A stretch of DNA of 64,000 nucleotides from contig NZ_QGGR01000014.1 of assembly GCF_003148685.1 (NCBI RefSeq), positions 186,001 through 250,000 of the forward strand, read 5' to 3'. This document shows positions 16,086-23,895 of the stretch, one piece after another; positions within the stretch are counted from its first letter, which is position 1; every line of letters starts with the position of its first letter. Both the position numbers and the translations under genes were made by a program. The DNA comes from Actinoplanes xinjiangensis. Lineage in GTDB: Bacteria; Actinomycetota; Actinomycetes; Mycobacteriales; Micromonosporaceae. Below the pieces are notes generated by a model that saw only the letters and a list, made by a program, of their open reading frames with translations, ran no database searches and was not told the DNA's origin.

Positions 16086-17015
16086 ACCTCGAAACCGAGG
16101 ACAGTGACGCGACAGAGGCCTGGGCAGCAGGCGGCGGGATGGCAGATCGCTGGGCAGCGGACCCAGACGAGGCAGACACTTCCCGGGGATCCGGAAGCGT
16201 GAGCGGAGAAGCAGGCGGATCGGGGCGCGCGGGAACGCTTCGCCCTGTGGACACAGCCTCGCGGATACGGCGCAATTTCTCGGCATGGCGGCGCTGCAAT
16301 CCCCACGCGCGGTGACGCTCGTGTTCACGCCGAAATTCGTCCCTGGCGGCAGAGTAATTTCGAGACGCGGTTCGGTCCCGCATTGAGGTAATCTCTGCCC
16401 GTCCGAACAACGACATCTGCGCCATACCTGAATTCTTCCGGACCCGAGAGCGCGACTGTAAGTATTCGATCATGCCAACCCCGGACTTCACGGGCGAGGA
16501 GAATCACATGACCTCACGGTGCAGATAATGATCGATCGGGCGACGCCGCACAGAAAAGATCAGCCGATGACCACGTCCCAGCGGATAGGTGGAGAAGTCA
16601 GAAGGACGAGCTTATTGAACGTCACTCCGCACCCGAATACGGCGAAAAACGGTTCGTCCCAACACCACTCAACGCACCGGAGAATGACAGCGTGCCCGGC
16701 CATCACCCGGCCATCCGACTCAGATATCTTCATCGGCTGCCAGGCCGACCAACCCGGTCGTCGCTCAGTACCGTGTCCCGCGCCGAAGGCCTGGTGGCCA
16801 AGGCTTCTCGGCCCCTGCACCGGCGTCGTCACCAAGTAACACCAGATCTGACTCCGAGGGTTCTCAAGAAACCCGCGCAAGAGTGGATCGGCGGCAGGCC
16901 AGAGCAAGGCACGCCACGACCAACTGGTGACGGCGGAGCGACCGCAAGACAAGATCCCCCAGCCGAGGCGGGCGGACCACAGGGTGAAATCCGCCAGTTC
17001 AGGATGGGCCGCTCG

Positions 17016-17300
17016 CAAGGCGAAATCACCGGCCGAGGCGGACCGACCTCAAGACAAACTCACCAACGGAGCCGGGCCGGCCCAAGGCGAAACCACCAGC
17101 CGAGGAGGGCCGACTACATGGCGAAATCCACTACCGAAGCCGGGCTCGACCCAAGGCCAAACCACCGGCCTGGGCCAGCCGCAAGGCGAAGTCCGACGAA
17201 GCCGTGCTGGCCCAAGGCGAAACCACCGGCCGAGGCCAGCCGCAAGGCGAAGTCCGGCAAGGCCGGGCCGGACCAGGGCAAACCACCGGCCGAGACGGAT
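17016..17300. repeat. Degenerate repeat array around CAAGGCGAAACCACCGGCC
   Basis: At least five imperfect copies of the core, with variable spacing of roughly 40-75 bp, separated by related GC-rich sequence. Any frame through it gives low-complexity Gly/Phe/Leu/Arg peptides, so it is treated as repeat DNA rather than a gene. Confidence 0.55.
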
Positions 17301-17314
17301 CGCCCGCAAGCCAG

Positions 17315-17433
17315 ATCCCACCGGTAAAGCTGAACCCACCGCAAGACGAGAGCGCGGGGCGCTGGCGATGGAGGCGGGCCACCCGCAAGGCGAATCCCAC
17401 CGGCAAAGCTGAACCCACCGCAAGACGAGAGCG
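17315..17433. repeat. 40-bp direct repeat
   Basis: Two copies, 17315-17354 and 17394-17433, 79 bp apart, differing at one position (core AAGCTGAACCCACCGCAAGA). Confidence 0.85.
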
Positions 17434-17576
17434 ATGAGGGGCCGGCCAGGCGCTCACCGCCGTCGCCCACCCCACGTGGGGGCGGTGGCGAGCACCTGGC
17501 CGGGTGTTCATGTGCAGGGGATGATTGACAGGGGCAGGGATGGCGCCGGGGCGGGCGCTTCTGCCGCCATCCTACA

Positions 17577-17590
17577 TGGGAGCGCTCCCA
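17577..17590. promoter_or_regulatory. Perfect CebR-type operator TGGGAGCGCTCCCA
   Basis: Perfect 14-bp palindrome identical to the known CebR (LacI-family cellobiose repressor) box of streptomycetes. It lies 46 bp beyond the stop codon of the GH5 gene, outside the terminator hairpin, rather than at that gene's promoter. No gene that it could obviously control starts on either side. Confidence 0.6.
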
Positions 17591-17594
17591 AAGC

Positions 17595-17632
17595 AACCGG
17601 CCCGGCCGGGAGAACGACCGGCCGGGCCGGTT
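17595..17632 (-). terminator. Hairpin terminator of the GH5 gene
   Basis: Perfect 15-bp inverted repeat (AACCGGCCCGGCCGG at 17595-17609, complement at 17618-17632) with an 8-nt loop, directly after the GH5 stop codon at 17636. Confidence 0.8.
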
Positions 17633-17635
17633 GGA

Positions 17636-18985
17636 TCAGGCGGCGGCGCAGGTCACGGTGGGTACGCCGTTGGTTCCGGTCCAGGAGCCGAGGAAGCCGA
17701 AGTTGGTGCTCGCCCCGGCTCCGAGGGTGCCGTTCCAGGCGGCGTTGCGGGCGGTCACCGTGGTTCCACTGCTGGTCACCGTGGCGCCCCAGGCGTTGGC
17801 GACGGTCTGGCCGTTGGCGTACGTCCAGGTCACCGTCCAGTTTCTGATCGCCGCGCTGCCCGCGGTGATCTTCACGTCGCCCTGGAATCCGCCCTGCCAT
17901 TGTCCGGTGATCGTATAGGTGGCGGTGCAGGCGCCGGTGGGCGTCGACGGTGAGGGCGACGGGGATGACGGCGTGGGCGACGACGGCGCGGGCGAGCTGG
18001 GCTGGACGCCGCCGAAGATGGTGGCCTCGCGGCTGGTGGCCTTGAGTCCGTTGGGCCCGTTGACGATCCGCTCGCCCCAGGTGGTGAGGGAGGCGGCGTC
18101 GAAGCCGTTGGTCATGTCGAGGATCGGGTCGGTGTTGCCGGCCCACGACCACCCGAGGTATCCGATGCCGCGGGCCTGGGCCTCGGCCATCAGGGTCTGG
18201 TCGTCCACCTCGCCCGGCGCGAACTGCCAGCCGAACTCGCCGATGACCACCGGCCAGTTGTTGTTCTGGAACACGTCGAGGTAGTTGCGGATCGATGCGG
18301 CCGTGTTGAACACCGCGTACATGTGGATGGACAGCACCGTGTTGTCGAGCGGGTCGGCGTCGAGGACCGTCTGTGCGTTGTCGCGCATCGTGTACTGCCA
18401 GTCCTGGCCCCAGTTCGGGCCGTCGACCATGAGCAGGTGCTCGAAGCCGTTGCTGCGCATCTTCTGGATGGCGGCGACGGTCGCGGCCGTCCACTGGCCG
18501 GCGTTGGTGTTGCCGATCGGCTCGTTGCCGATGTTGATGACGACGTGATTCTCCTGGCCGGTGAGCACACTCTTGAGCCCGACCCAGTAGTCGACGGCCT
18601 GGTCGAGGCTGTAGGCGGCACTGTCCTCGCCGTACCCGGTGGTGTCGTGGTTCTCCAGGACGCAGATCAGCCGGTTCGCCTTGCACAGGTTGATCACGTT
18701 GGTGACGTCGGCGGCGGTGTTGGCGGTCCAGCGGCCGCCGCTGAGGACCACCCGGACCGTATTGGCCCCGGCCGCCTTCATGTCGGCGAACGAGCCGGTC
18801 TGCCCGGCGTACCAGGTGTGCATGTGGTTGATGCCGCGCATGATGAAGTTGCTGCCGTTGGCCTCGACGATGTTCCGGCCGCTGACGTGCAGGCCGGTGG
18901 CGGCGTAGGCGGGGGCGACGAACGTCAGCACGGATGCGGTGAGGGTGACGAGGACTGCGGCGATGGTGGCCAGTCTTCTCTTCAT
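17636..18985 (-). CDS. Secreted GH5 endo-beta-mannanase/cellulase with C-terminal CBM2
   Basis: 449-residue secreted glycoside hydrolase. Seen: signal peptide with core AAVLVTLTASVLTFVAPAYA and cleavage near residue 29; a GH5 TIM-barrel catalytic domain (about 30-310) with the acid/base Glu in VINIGNEPIG and the nucleophile Glu in VVIGEFGW; a Pro/Ser linker (PSSPAPSSPTPSSPSPSPSTPTG); and a C-terminal family 2 cellulose-binding module (GACTATYTITGQWQGGFQGDVKI... to VTCAAA) with its two terminal cysteines. The opening motif LHVSGRNIVEANGSNFIMRGINHMHTWY is closest to actinomycete GH5 mannanases, so mannan is the preferred substrate guess. The ATG at 18985 gives the complete signal peptide. Confidence 0.93.
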   Translation of the reverse strand: MKRRLATIAAVLVTLTASVLTFVAPAYAATGLHVSGRNIVEANGSNFIMRGINHMHTWYAGQTGSFADMKAAGANTVRVVLSGGRWTANTAADVTNVINLCKANRLICVLENHDTTGYGEDSAAYSLDQAVDYWVGLKSVLTGQENHVVINIGNEPIGNTNAGQWTAATVAAIQKMRSNGFEHLLMVDGPNWGQDWQYTMRDNAQTVLDADPLDNTVLSIHMYAVFNTAASIRNYLDVFQNNNWPVVIGEFGWQFAPGEVDDQTLMAEAQARGIGYLGWSWAGNTDPILDMTNGFDAASLTTWGERIVNGPNGLKATSREATIFGGVQPSSPAPSSPTPSSPSPSPSTPTGACTATYTITGQWQGGFQGDVKITAGSAAIRNWTVTWTYANGQTVANAWGATVTSSGTTVTARNAAWNGTLGAGASTNFGFLGSWTGTNGVPTVTCAAA

Positions 18986-19013
18986 GACCTGCCTCTTGAC
19001 GGGGGATGGTGAC

Positions 19014-19070
19014 GGCGTTCACTGAACGCCCCGCCCCGGGCAGTCCCCTGTCACGTCGATTGCCGACGTG
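19014..19070. promoter_or_regulatory. Two short palindromes upstream of the GH5 gene
   Basis: GGCGTTC / GAACGCC (19014-19020 and 19024-19030) and CACGTCG / CGACGTG (19052-19058 and 19064-19070) lie 29-85 bp upstream of the GH5 start. They are candidate operator sites; neither matches a box I know. Confidence 0.3.
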
Positions 19071-19117
19071 TCAACGGCACGTTACCCGGCCACCCCTCGC
19101 ATCGCAACGGATCGATG

Positions 19118-20170
19118 TCACGCGGCCGGGCGGGCCTGCTTCTCGCGGTACATGGCGGCGTCGGCCTCGGCGGTGAGGGCGTCGAGGCCGGCTGTGCCAC
19201 CGGCCGGGCGCAGCGCCACACCGATGCTGACACCGACCGTGACGCGGATGCCGTCGCCGAGGCCGGCGGGCCGGCGGACGGCGTCGCGGATGCGCTCGCT
19301 GACGGCGGCGACCGCACCCGTCCCGGCGCCGGGCATCAGGACCAGGAACTCGTCGCCGCCGAGCCGCCCGACGGTCACCCCGGGACCGGCGGCGTCGGAG
19401 ATTCGGGTACCCACCTCGTACAGCAGGCGGTCGCCGGCGGCATGCCCGTACGTGTCGTTGACCTGCTTGAACCCGTTGAGGTCGAGGAGCAGGACGCCCA
19501 GCGCGCCGCCGGTGAGCCGGGCCGCGTACGCGTCGAGGTGGGCCCGGTTGGGCAGCCCGGTGAGCCCGTCGTGGGTGGCCTGGTGCTGGAGCGCGAGCCG
19601 GGTCTCCTGAAGGGTGGTGAGCTGCCGGGCGAACGCGGTCGACTGGGATCCGGCGATGATCGCGGTCATCGCGCTGATGCCGAGCACGAAGGCGGTGTCC
19701 GGCGAGCCCGGCACGAGGACGAGGAAGGCCACCGACGTGGCCGCGAAGGTCAGCAGGGCGCCCACGAGCTGATGCCGGATCGCGGCGATGGAGATGCTGA
19801 GACCGAGCAGGGGCCAGGTGGTCTGTTCGAAGTCCCGTTCCGAGACGGCCACGAACGCGATGATCATGATGGTGTCGAACAGCACCTGGACGGCGCTGAG
19901 CAGCGGATACCAGCGGGAGCCGGCTCGTCGCCGGGCCAGCAGGCCCACCAGGTTCGACGCGGTCATCAGCCCGAGTCCGAGCTGGCAGACGAGCATCATG
20001 TCGTCGCTGAGCACCCGGGGCGCCAGATCGGTCACGCCGGCCATGTAGATCGCGGTCAGCACCAGCCCGAGGGTGCGGGAGACCAGCTGGGCCGCCTCCA
20101 CCGCGCGCCGGCGCGACCGCAGCGAGTCGTCGACCGGCGGCACGGCCCGCCAACCGGTCACCTTGCGCAC
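19118..20170 (-). CDS. Membrane-anchored GGDEF diguanylate cyclase
   Basis: 350-residue protein that should make cyclic di-GMP. Seen: an N-terminal membrane region with about six hydrophobic helices (residues 30-190) and a C-terminal GGDEF domain starting HDGLTGLPNRAHLDAYAARL, with LLLDLNGFKQVNDTYGHAAGD and an intact catalytic loop GRLGGDEFLVL. The RxxD inhibitory site is not present at its usual place before GGDEF, so product inhibition may be weak. GTG start at 20170. A decayed copy of the same C-terminal domain lies immediately upstream (20211-20470). Confidence 0.9.
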   Translation of the reverse strand: MRKVTGWRAVPPVDDSLRSRRRAVEAAQLVSRTLGLVLTAIYMAGVTDLAPRVLSDDMMLVCQLGLGLMTASNLVGLLARRRAGSRWYPLLSAVQVLFDTIMIIAFVAVSERDFEQTTWPLLGLSISIAAIRHQLVGALLTFAATSVAFLVLVPGSPDTAFVLGISAMTAIIAGSQSTAFARQLTTLQETRLALQHQATHDGLTGLPNRAHLDAYAARLTGGALGVLLLDLNGFKQVNDTYGHAAGDRLLYEVGTRISDAAGPGVTVGRLGGDEFLVLMPGAGTGAVAAVSERIRDAVRRPAGLGDGIRVTVGVSIGVALRPAGGTAGLDALTAEADAAMYREKQARPAA

Positions 20171-20210
20171 GCGCCTCTCATCGGCAGAGTGCCGCCCGAC
20201 CTTGAGAAAG

Positions 20211-20470
20211 TCAGGCGGCGACGGTCCGGCCCCGCTTGTCGCGGTACATTCCCGCGTCGGCCTCGGCGGTCAGCGCGTCGAGCCCAGCATCGCCGCCGGC
20301 CGTCCGCAGCGCCACCCCGGTACTGACCCCGACGGTGACCGTACGCCCGTCGCCGATGTCGATCGGCTGCCGGATCGCGTCACAGGGCCGGCCGCCTTCC
20401 GGCGACCGACCCTGCTGGACGAAGAGGACCAGCCCCTGCTGACCAAGGCGACCGGCTCCGCTGACGGAGA
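20211..20470 (-). pseudogene. Decayed duplicate of a GGDEF domain C-terminus
   Basis: The minus strand encodes about 85 residues clearly related to the end of the neighbouring diguanylate cyclase: GDGRTVTVGVSTGVALRTAG followed by DAGLDALTAEADAGMYRDKRGR, against GDGIRVTVGVSIGVALRPAG and TAGLDALTAEADAAMYREKQAR. The catalytic loop is replaced by GRLGQQGLVLF, the segment between loop and helix is shortened, and everything upstream is missing because the chemoreceptor gene begins its 3' end at 20473. No start codon or full domain remains. Confidence 0.8.
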
Positions 20471-20472
20471 GG

Positions 20473-22032
20473 TCAGAACTTGAACGCGCCGACCAGGCCA
20501 CGCAGTTCGTCCGCGGTACGCGACACCGCCGCACTGGCCTCCCGGGTCTGCGTGACGCCGCCGACCGTGGCCGCGCTGGCCGAGGAGACGTCGCTGATGT
20601 TGGCGGCGATCCGGCTGGAACCGGCGGCGACCTCGGCGATGCTGCGGCTCATCTCGCCGGTGGTGGCGGTCTGCTCCTCCACCGCCGAGGCGATGGTGGT
20701 CTGGAAGTCGTTGATCTGGGCGATGACCTCGGAGATGCGGTTGATGACCTCGACCGCGCCGCCGGTGTCCTGCTGGATGGCGTTGACCCGGCTGTGGATG
20801 TCCTCGGTGGCGCGGGCGGTCTCCTGGGCGAGGTCCTTGACCTCGCTGGCGACGACGGCGAAACCCTTACCGGCGTCGCCGGCGCGGGCGGCCTCGATGG
20901 TGGCGTTGAGGGCGAGCAGGTTGGTCTGCTCGGCGATCGAGGTAATCAGCTTGATGACGTTGCCGATCTCGGCGGACGACTCGCCGAGCTGACGGATGGT
21001 GTCGGTGGCGCGGGCGGCCTCGGTCACGGCGATCGACGCGATCTGGGCGGCCTCGCTGGTGTTGCGGGAGATCTCCCGGATGGACAGTCCCATCTCCTCC
21101 GATCCGGCGGCGACGGTCTGCACGTTGCGGGAGATCTCGTCGGCCTCGGTGGCGGCCGAGCTGCTCTGCCGGTCGGTGTTGTCGACGGCGTCGGCGATCT
21201 GCGCGGAGACCCCGGCGAGCTGGTTCGAGGCGGTGGCGAGCTTGTCGGCGTCCCCGGCGATGGTCTGCATCGAGGTGCGCAGCTTGTCGAGGGAACGGTC
21301 CAGACCGGCGGCCATGACACCGAACTCGTCGCGGCTGGTGATGCCGCTGCGCACGGTCAGGTCGCCCTTGTCGAGCGCGTCGATGACGTTGCCGAGCTGC
21401 CGGATCGGGCCGAGGATGGAACGGGCCAGCGGAATCGCCATGCCGACCAGCACGACCAGGCCGAGACCGGCCACGATGATCGCCATGTTCCGGGTCTCGG
21501 ACACGGCGGTGGCCATCTCCGCCTTCTGCTCGGCGACCGCCGCCTCCACCTTCTCGGTGAGCGCGTCGAGCTGGTCGTCGGTCTTGTTGTTGGCCTCGGG
21601 GATCTCGTCGATTCGGCCGAGCACCGACTTCGGGTCCGCGACACCGTCGGTCACGAACTGGCTGATGAACTCGCTGAAGGCGACGAAATCCGGGCGGTAG
21701 CTCTGGAACTCCTGGAACAGGGCGGACGGGAGACCGCAGGCGACGATCTTGTCGGCGGCGATCGTGGAGGACTCCACGTCGTCGGCGACGTCCTCGCTCA
21801 CGTCCTGGCCGAGCGCGGCCCGGTAGGCGTCGACCTTCAGCTCGCTCTGCCGGTTGTTCAGGTGGTTGATCGCGGCCAGGCAGGCCTCCAGGCTGCGCAT
21901 CTCCTCCGCCTGGGTGCTCAACGTCGACTGGCTGGTCAGGGTGATGGCAGCCAGGCCGCCGAGCGCGACGGCCCCGGTGGCCACGATCACCCCCAGCCGC
22001 TTCGCCGTACCGATGTTCTGAATCGCCCGCAT
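20473..22032 (-). CDS. Methyl-accepting chemotaxis protein
   Basis: 519-residue chemoreceptor. Seen: N-terminal membrane helix (about 13-32), an extracytoplasmic four-helix-type sensor of about 150 residues, a second helix (MAIIVAGLGLVVLVGMAIPL), a HAMP domain after it, and a long coiled-coil signalling domain with the conserved hairpin tip (EVKDLAQETARATEDI region). Signals to a CheA/CheW complex, none of which is encoded here, so it is an orphan receptor. ATG at 22032 is preceded by GGGAGG. The terminal pentapeptide tether for CheR is not seen. Confidence 0.93.
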   Translation of the reverse strand: MRAIQNIGTAKRLGVIVATGAVALGGLAAITLTSQSTLSTQAEEMRSLEACLAAINHLNNRQSELKVDAYRAALGQDVSEDVADDVESSTIAADKIVACGLPSALFQEFQSYRPDFVAFSEFISQFVTDGVADPKSVLGRIDEIPEANNKTDDQLDALTEKVEAAVAEQKAEMATAVSETRNMAIIVAGLGLVVLVGMAIPLARSILGPIRQLGNVIDALDKGDLTVRSGITSRDEFGVMAAGLDRSLDKLRTSMQTIAGDADKLATASNQLAGVSAQIADAVDNTDRQSSSAATEADEISRNVQTVAAGSEEMGLSIREISRNTSEAAQIASIAVTEAARATDTIRQLGESSAEIGNVIKLITSIAEQTNLLALNATIEAARAGDAGKGFAVVASEVKDLAQETARATEDIHSRVNAIQQDTGGAVEVINRISEVIAQINDFQTTIASAVEEQTATTGEMSRSIAEVAAGSSRIAANISDVSSASAATVGGVTQTREASAAVSRTADELRGLVGAFKF

Positions 22033-22039
22033 TCGCCCT

Positions 22040-22077
22040 CCCTAGCATCCGACGATCACACCATCGGATGTGGTAGG
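22040..22077 (-). promoter_or_regulatory. Inverted repeat in the chemoreceptor promoter/leader
   Basis: Arms CCCTA-n-CATCCGA (22040-22052) and TCGGATG-nn-TAGGG (22064-22077) flank a short spacer directly upstream of the ribosome binding site of the chemoreceptor gene. Candidate operator or leader hairpin. Confidence 0.4.
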
Positions 22078-22100
22078 GCTCACCTGAGGAAAGGCACTGC

Positions 22101-22451
22101 TCAGCGGTTCAGGCGGCGGGTCCAGTCGGAGGGGACGGCACCGGCCGGTCCGGGAACGGGCTGATCGGCGGGACGGCTGTTGGGCGGGGCGAGTTCGGGG
22201 CCGGACAGGCCCTGCTCGGTCTGATAATTCCAGAACCAGTCCTCACCCGGCTCGAACGACTGGACGACCGGGTGCCCGGTCTCCTTCCAGTGTGCCGTGG
22301 CGTGCTGCGACGGCGAGCTGTCACAGCAGCCGACGTGGCCGCACTCGGCACATCGGCGCAGATGGAACCACCAGCCCCCGGCGTCGAGACACTCGGCGCA
22401 GCCGGTGCCGGACGGAGGGACGTCGGTGCGGATCGGTGCATCGCTGGTCAC
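22101..22451 (-). CDS. UBP-type zinc finger protein
   Basis: 116-residue cytoplasmic protein built around a ZnF-UBP domain: Cys and His ligands in GCAECLDAGGWWFHLRRCAECGHVGCCDSSPSQHATAHWKETGHPVVQSFEPGEDWFW. In eukaryotes this domain binds ubiquitin tails; bacterial single-domain versions are widespread in actinomycetes and their role is unknown. Tail is Pro-rich. No operon partner: the HxlR gene in the same orientation ends 12 bp upstream, so they may share a transcript. Confidence 0.85.
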   Translation of the reverse strand: MTSDAPIRTDVPPSGTGCAECLDAGGWWFHLRRCAECGHVGCCDSSPSQHATAHWKETGHPVVQSFEPGEDWFWNYQTEQGLSGPELAPPNSRPADQPVPGPAGAVPSDWTRRLNR

Positions 22452-22463
22452 CGCGAAAACCTA

Positions 22464-22844
22464 TCAACGGGTCCGGTCGTAGGCCTCCTGCGCCACGGAG
22501 ATCTGCCCCAGCTCGCCCTCGACCAGCTCGATCAGCTCGACGAACTTGGCCGCGACCTTCTCCCCGAGCGGGGTCAGGCTGTACTCCACCCGCGGCGGGA
22601 TGGTGGCCTGCACCTCACGGAGGACGAGGCCGTCGCGCTCGAGTGCCTGGAGGGTCTGGGCCAGCATCTTCTCGCTGACGCCGTCGACCCGGCGGCGCAG
22701 TGCGTTGAACCGGAACGCGCCCTCGTGCAGCGCGGCCAGGGCCAGGCCACCCCACCGGCCGGTCACGTCGGCGAGCACGCCCCGGGAGGCGCAGTCCCGC
22801 GCGAAGACGCTGGGAATCAGCTCGTCGTCGTCCACGCCGAGCAC
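22464..22844 (-). CDS. HxlR-family transcriptional regulator
   Basis: 126-residue winged-helix regulator. Seen: the family start CASRGVLADVTGRWGGLALAAL, then FRFNALRRRVDGVSEKMLAQTLQALERDGLVLREV and the wing TIPPRVEYSLTPLGEKV. HxlR proteins usually control a divergent oxidoreductase in response to quinones, aldehydes or disulfide stress, which fits the NmrA-like quinone reductase encoded on the opposite strand. GTG at 22844 is taken as start; GTG 22835 is equally possible. Confidence 0.9.
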   Translation of the reverse strand: MLGVDDDELIPSVFARDCASRGVLADVTGRWGGLALAALHEGAFRFNALRRRVDGVSEKMLAQTLQALERDGLVLREVQATIPPRVEYSLTPLGEKVAAKFVELIELVEGELGQISVAQEAYDRTR

Positions 22845-22866
22845 GATACCAGCACTGCGCCGGGGT

Positions 22867-22895
22867 TTGCACTTTCGGAAAGTTAGTGCCATTGT
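22867..22895 (+). promoter_or_regulatory. Promoter and HxlR operator of the quinone reductase gene
   Basis: TTGCAC (22867-22872), 17-nt spacer and CATTGT (22890-22895) form a plausible promoter. A 13-bp palindrome ACTTTC-G-GAAAGT (22871-22883), with outer GCACT/AGTGC matches, fills the spacer: the expected place and type for an HxlR dimer site. Confidence 0.55.
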
Positions 22896-22917
22896 TCTGG
22901 TCACCGCCCCCAGCGGA

Positions 22918-22974
22918 CCGGCTGGCTCCCAGCGCTGTCTCAGCGCGTCGGAGACAGCGCTGAGGACCAGCCGG
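22918..22974. repeat. Dispersed 57-bp palindromic element, copy 1
   Basis: 24-nt arms (22918-22941 and 22951-22974) around a 9-nt loop. Outer arm CCGGCTGG / CCAGCCGG and inner arm AGCGCTGTCTC / GAGACAGCGCT pair perfectly; two mismatches and one G-U lie in between. Same architecture as copies at 29746 and 47465. This copy lies in the presumed 5' leader of the quinone reductase mRNA, ending 24 nt before its start codon. Confidence 0.85.
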
Positions 22975-22998
22975 AAAGATCTTCTACAGGGAGTCGAC

Positions 22999-23853
22999 AT
23001 GACCATCGCCGTCACCGGAGCCACCGGACAGCTGGGCCGCCTCGTCGTGGAGTCGCTGATCGCCCGCGGCGCCACGCCCGGCGAGATCGTCGCCGTCGTC
23101 CGGGACACCGCGAAGGCGGGCGGCCTGCTCGCCCTCGGCGTGCAGGTGCGCGAGGGCGACTACGACCGCCCGGAGACTCTGAGCACCGCACTCGCCGGCG
23201 TCGACCGGCTGCTGCTGATCTCCGGCAGCGCGGTCGGTCAGCGGATCCCCCAGCACACCGCGGTGATCGACGCCGCCAAGCAGGCCGGCGTCGGCTTCCT
23301 GGCCTACACCAGCATCCTGCGCGCCGACACCAGCCCGATCGGCCTCGCGCCGGAGCACCTGGCCACCGAAGAGCTGATCAAGAGCAGCGGGATTCCGTAC
23401 GCCTTCCTGCGCAACGGCTGGTACATCGAGAACTACGCCGGCTCGTTCGGTCCGGCGATCGCCCAGGGCGCGCTGTACGGCAGTGCCGGCGAGGGCCGGA
23501 TCGCCGCCGCCACCCGGCCGGACTTCGCCGAGGCCGCCGCGGTCGTCCTCCTCAGCGGCGAGACCGGCGTCTACGAGCTGGCCGGCGACGAGCCGTTCAC
23601 CCTGGCCGAGCTGGCCGCCGCGGTGGCGGAGCAGTCCGGTGCCCCGGTGGCCTACACCGATCTGCCGGCCGAGCAGTACCAGGCGGCCCTGACCGGCGCC
23701 GGTGTCCCGGAGGGCTTCGCCGCCCTGCTCGCCGACACCGACGTCAAGATCCGCGACGGCCACCTGGACGACGACACCCGGACCCTGTCCCGCCTGATCG
23801 GCCGCCCGACCACCCCGCTCGCCGACGCGGTCGCGGCCGCCCTCAAGAACTGA
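22999..23853 (+). CDS. NmrA-like NAD(P)H:quinone oxidoreductase (QOR2/YtfG type)
   Basis: 284-residue Rossmann-fold protein of the atypical SDR/NmrA group. Seen: NADP-binding motif VTGATGQLG at residues 4-12, VVRD in place of the second-strand basic contact, YTSILRADTSPIGLAPEH and YAFLRNGWYIENY blocks characteristic of QOR2. Reduces quinones with NADPH. ATG at 22999 preceded by GGGAG. Regulated presumably by the divergent HxlR protein via the palindrome at 22871. Confidence 0.9.
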   Translation: MTIAVTGATGQLGRLVVESLIARGATPGEIVAVVRDTAKAGGLLALGVQVREGDYDRPETLSTALAGVDRLLLISGSAVGQRIPQHTAVIDAAKQAGVGFLAYTSILRADTSPIGLAPEHLATEELIKSSGIPYAFLRNGWYIENYAGSFGPAIAQGALYGSAGEGRIAAATRPDFAEAAAVVLLSGETGVYELAGDEPFTLAELAAAVAEQSGAPVAYTDLPAEQYQAALTGAGVPEGFAALLADTDVKIRDGHLDDDTRTLSRLIGRPTTPLADAVAAALKN

Positions 23854-23895
23854 GGCCGGAAGCAGCACTCAAGGACTGAGGCCGGATGACCGCCC

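Larger units (their letters stand above)
15697..16425 (-). pseudogene. Repeat-rich N-terminal coding fragment, reading frame lost downstream
   Basis: From ATG 16425 (alternatively 16383) the minus strand encodes a charged, plausible N-terminus (MRDRTASRNYSAARDEFRREHERHRAWGL segment from 16383, then RRHAEKLRRIREAV), followed by a Pro/Ser/Val-rich linker made of SSVLP-like pentapeptides and three copies of a 15-residue unit (VASPPPVASTRFLQG). After about 15700 this frame loses natural composition and runs on antisense to the racemase gene, while a different frame (15302-15694) looks coding. I read this as one gene disrupted by a frameshift, or two adjacent genes whose boundary I cannot fix. Confidence 0.4.
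16426..17594. other. Gene-poor region with degenerate repeats
   Basis: About 1.2 kb with no frame I can support. From about 17016 it is filled with degenerate copies of a unit around CAAGGCGAAACCACCGGCC (for example near 17016, 17092, 17212 and 17270). A CebR-like operator lies at its right end. No RNA gene seen. Confidence 0.5.

Noticed and set aside
16560..17018. 152-codon minus-strand frame
   Set aside because: No domain, poor codon bias, overlaps the degenerate repeat field.
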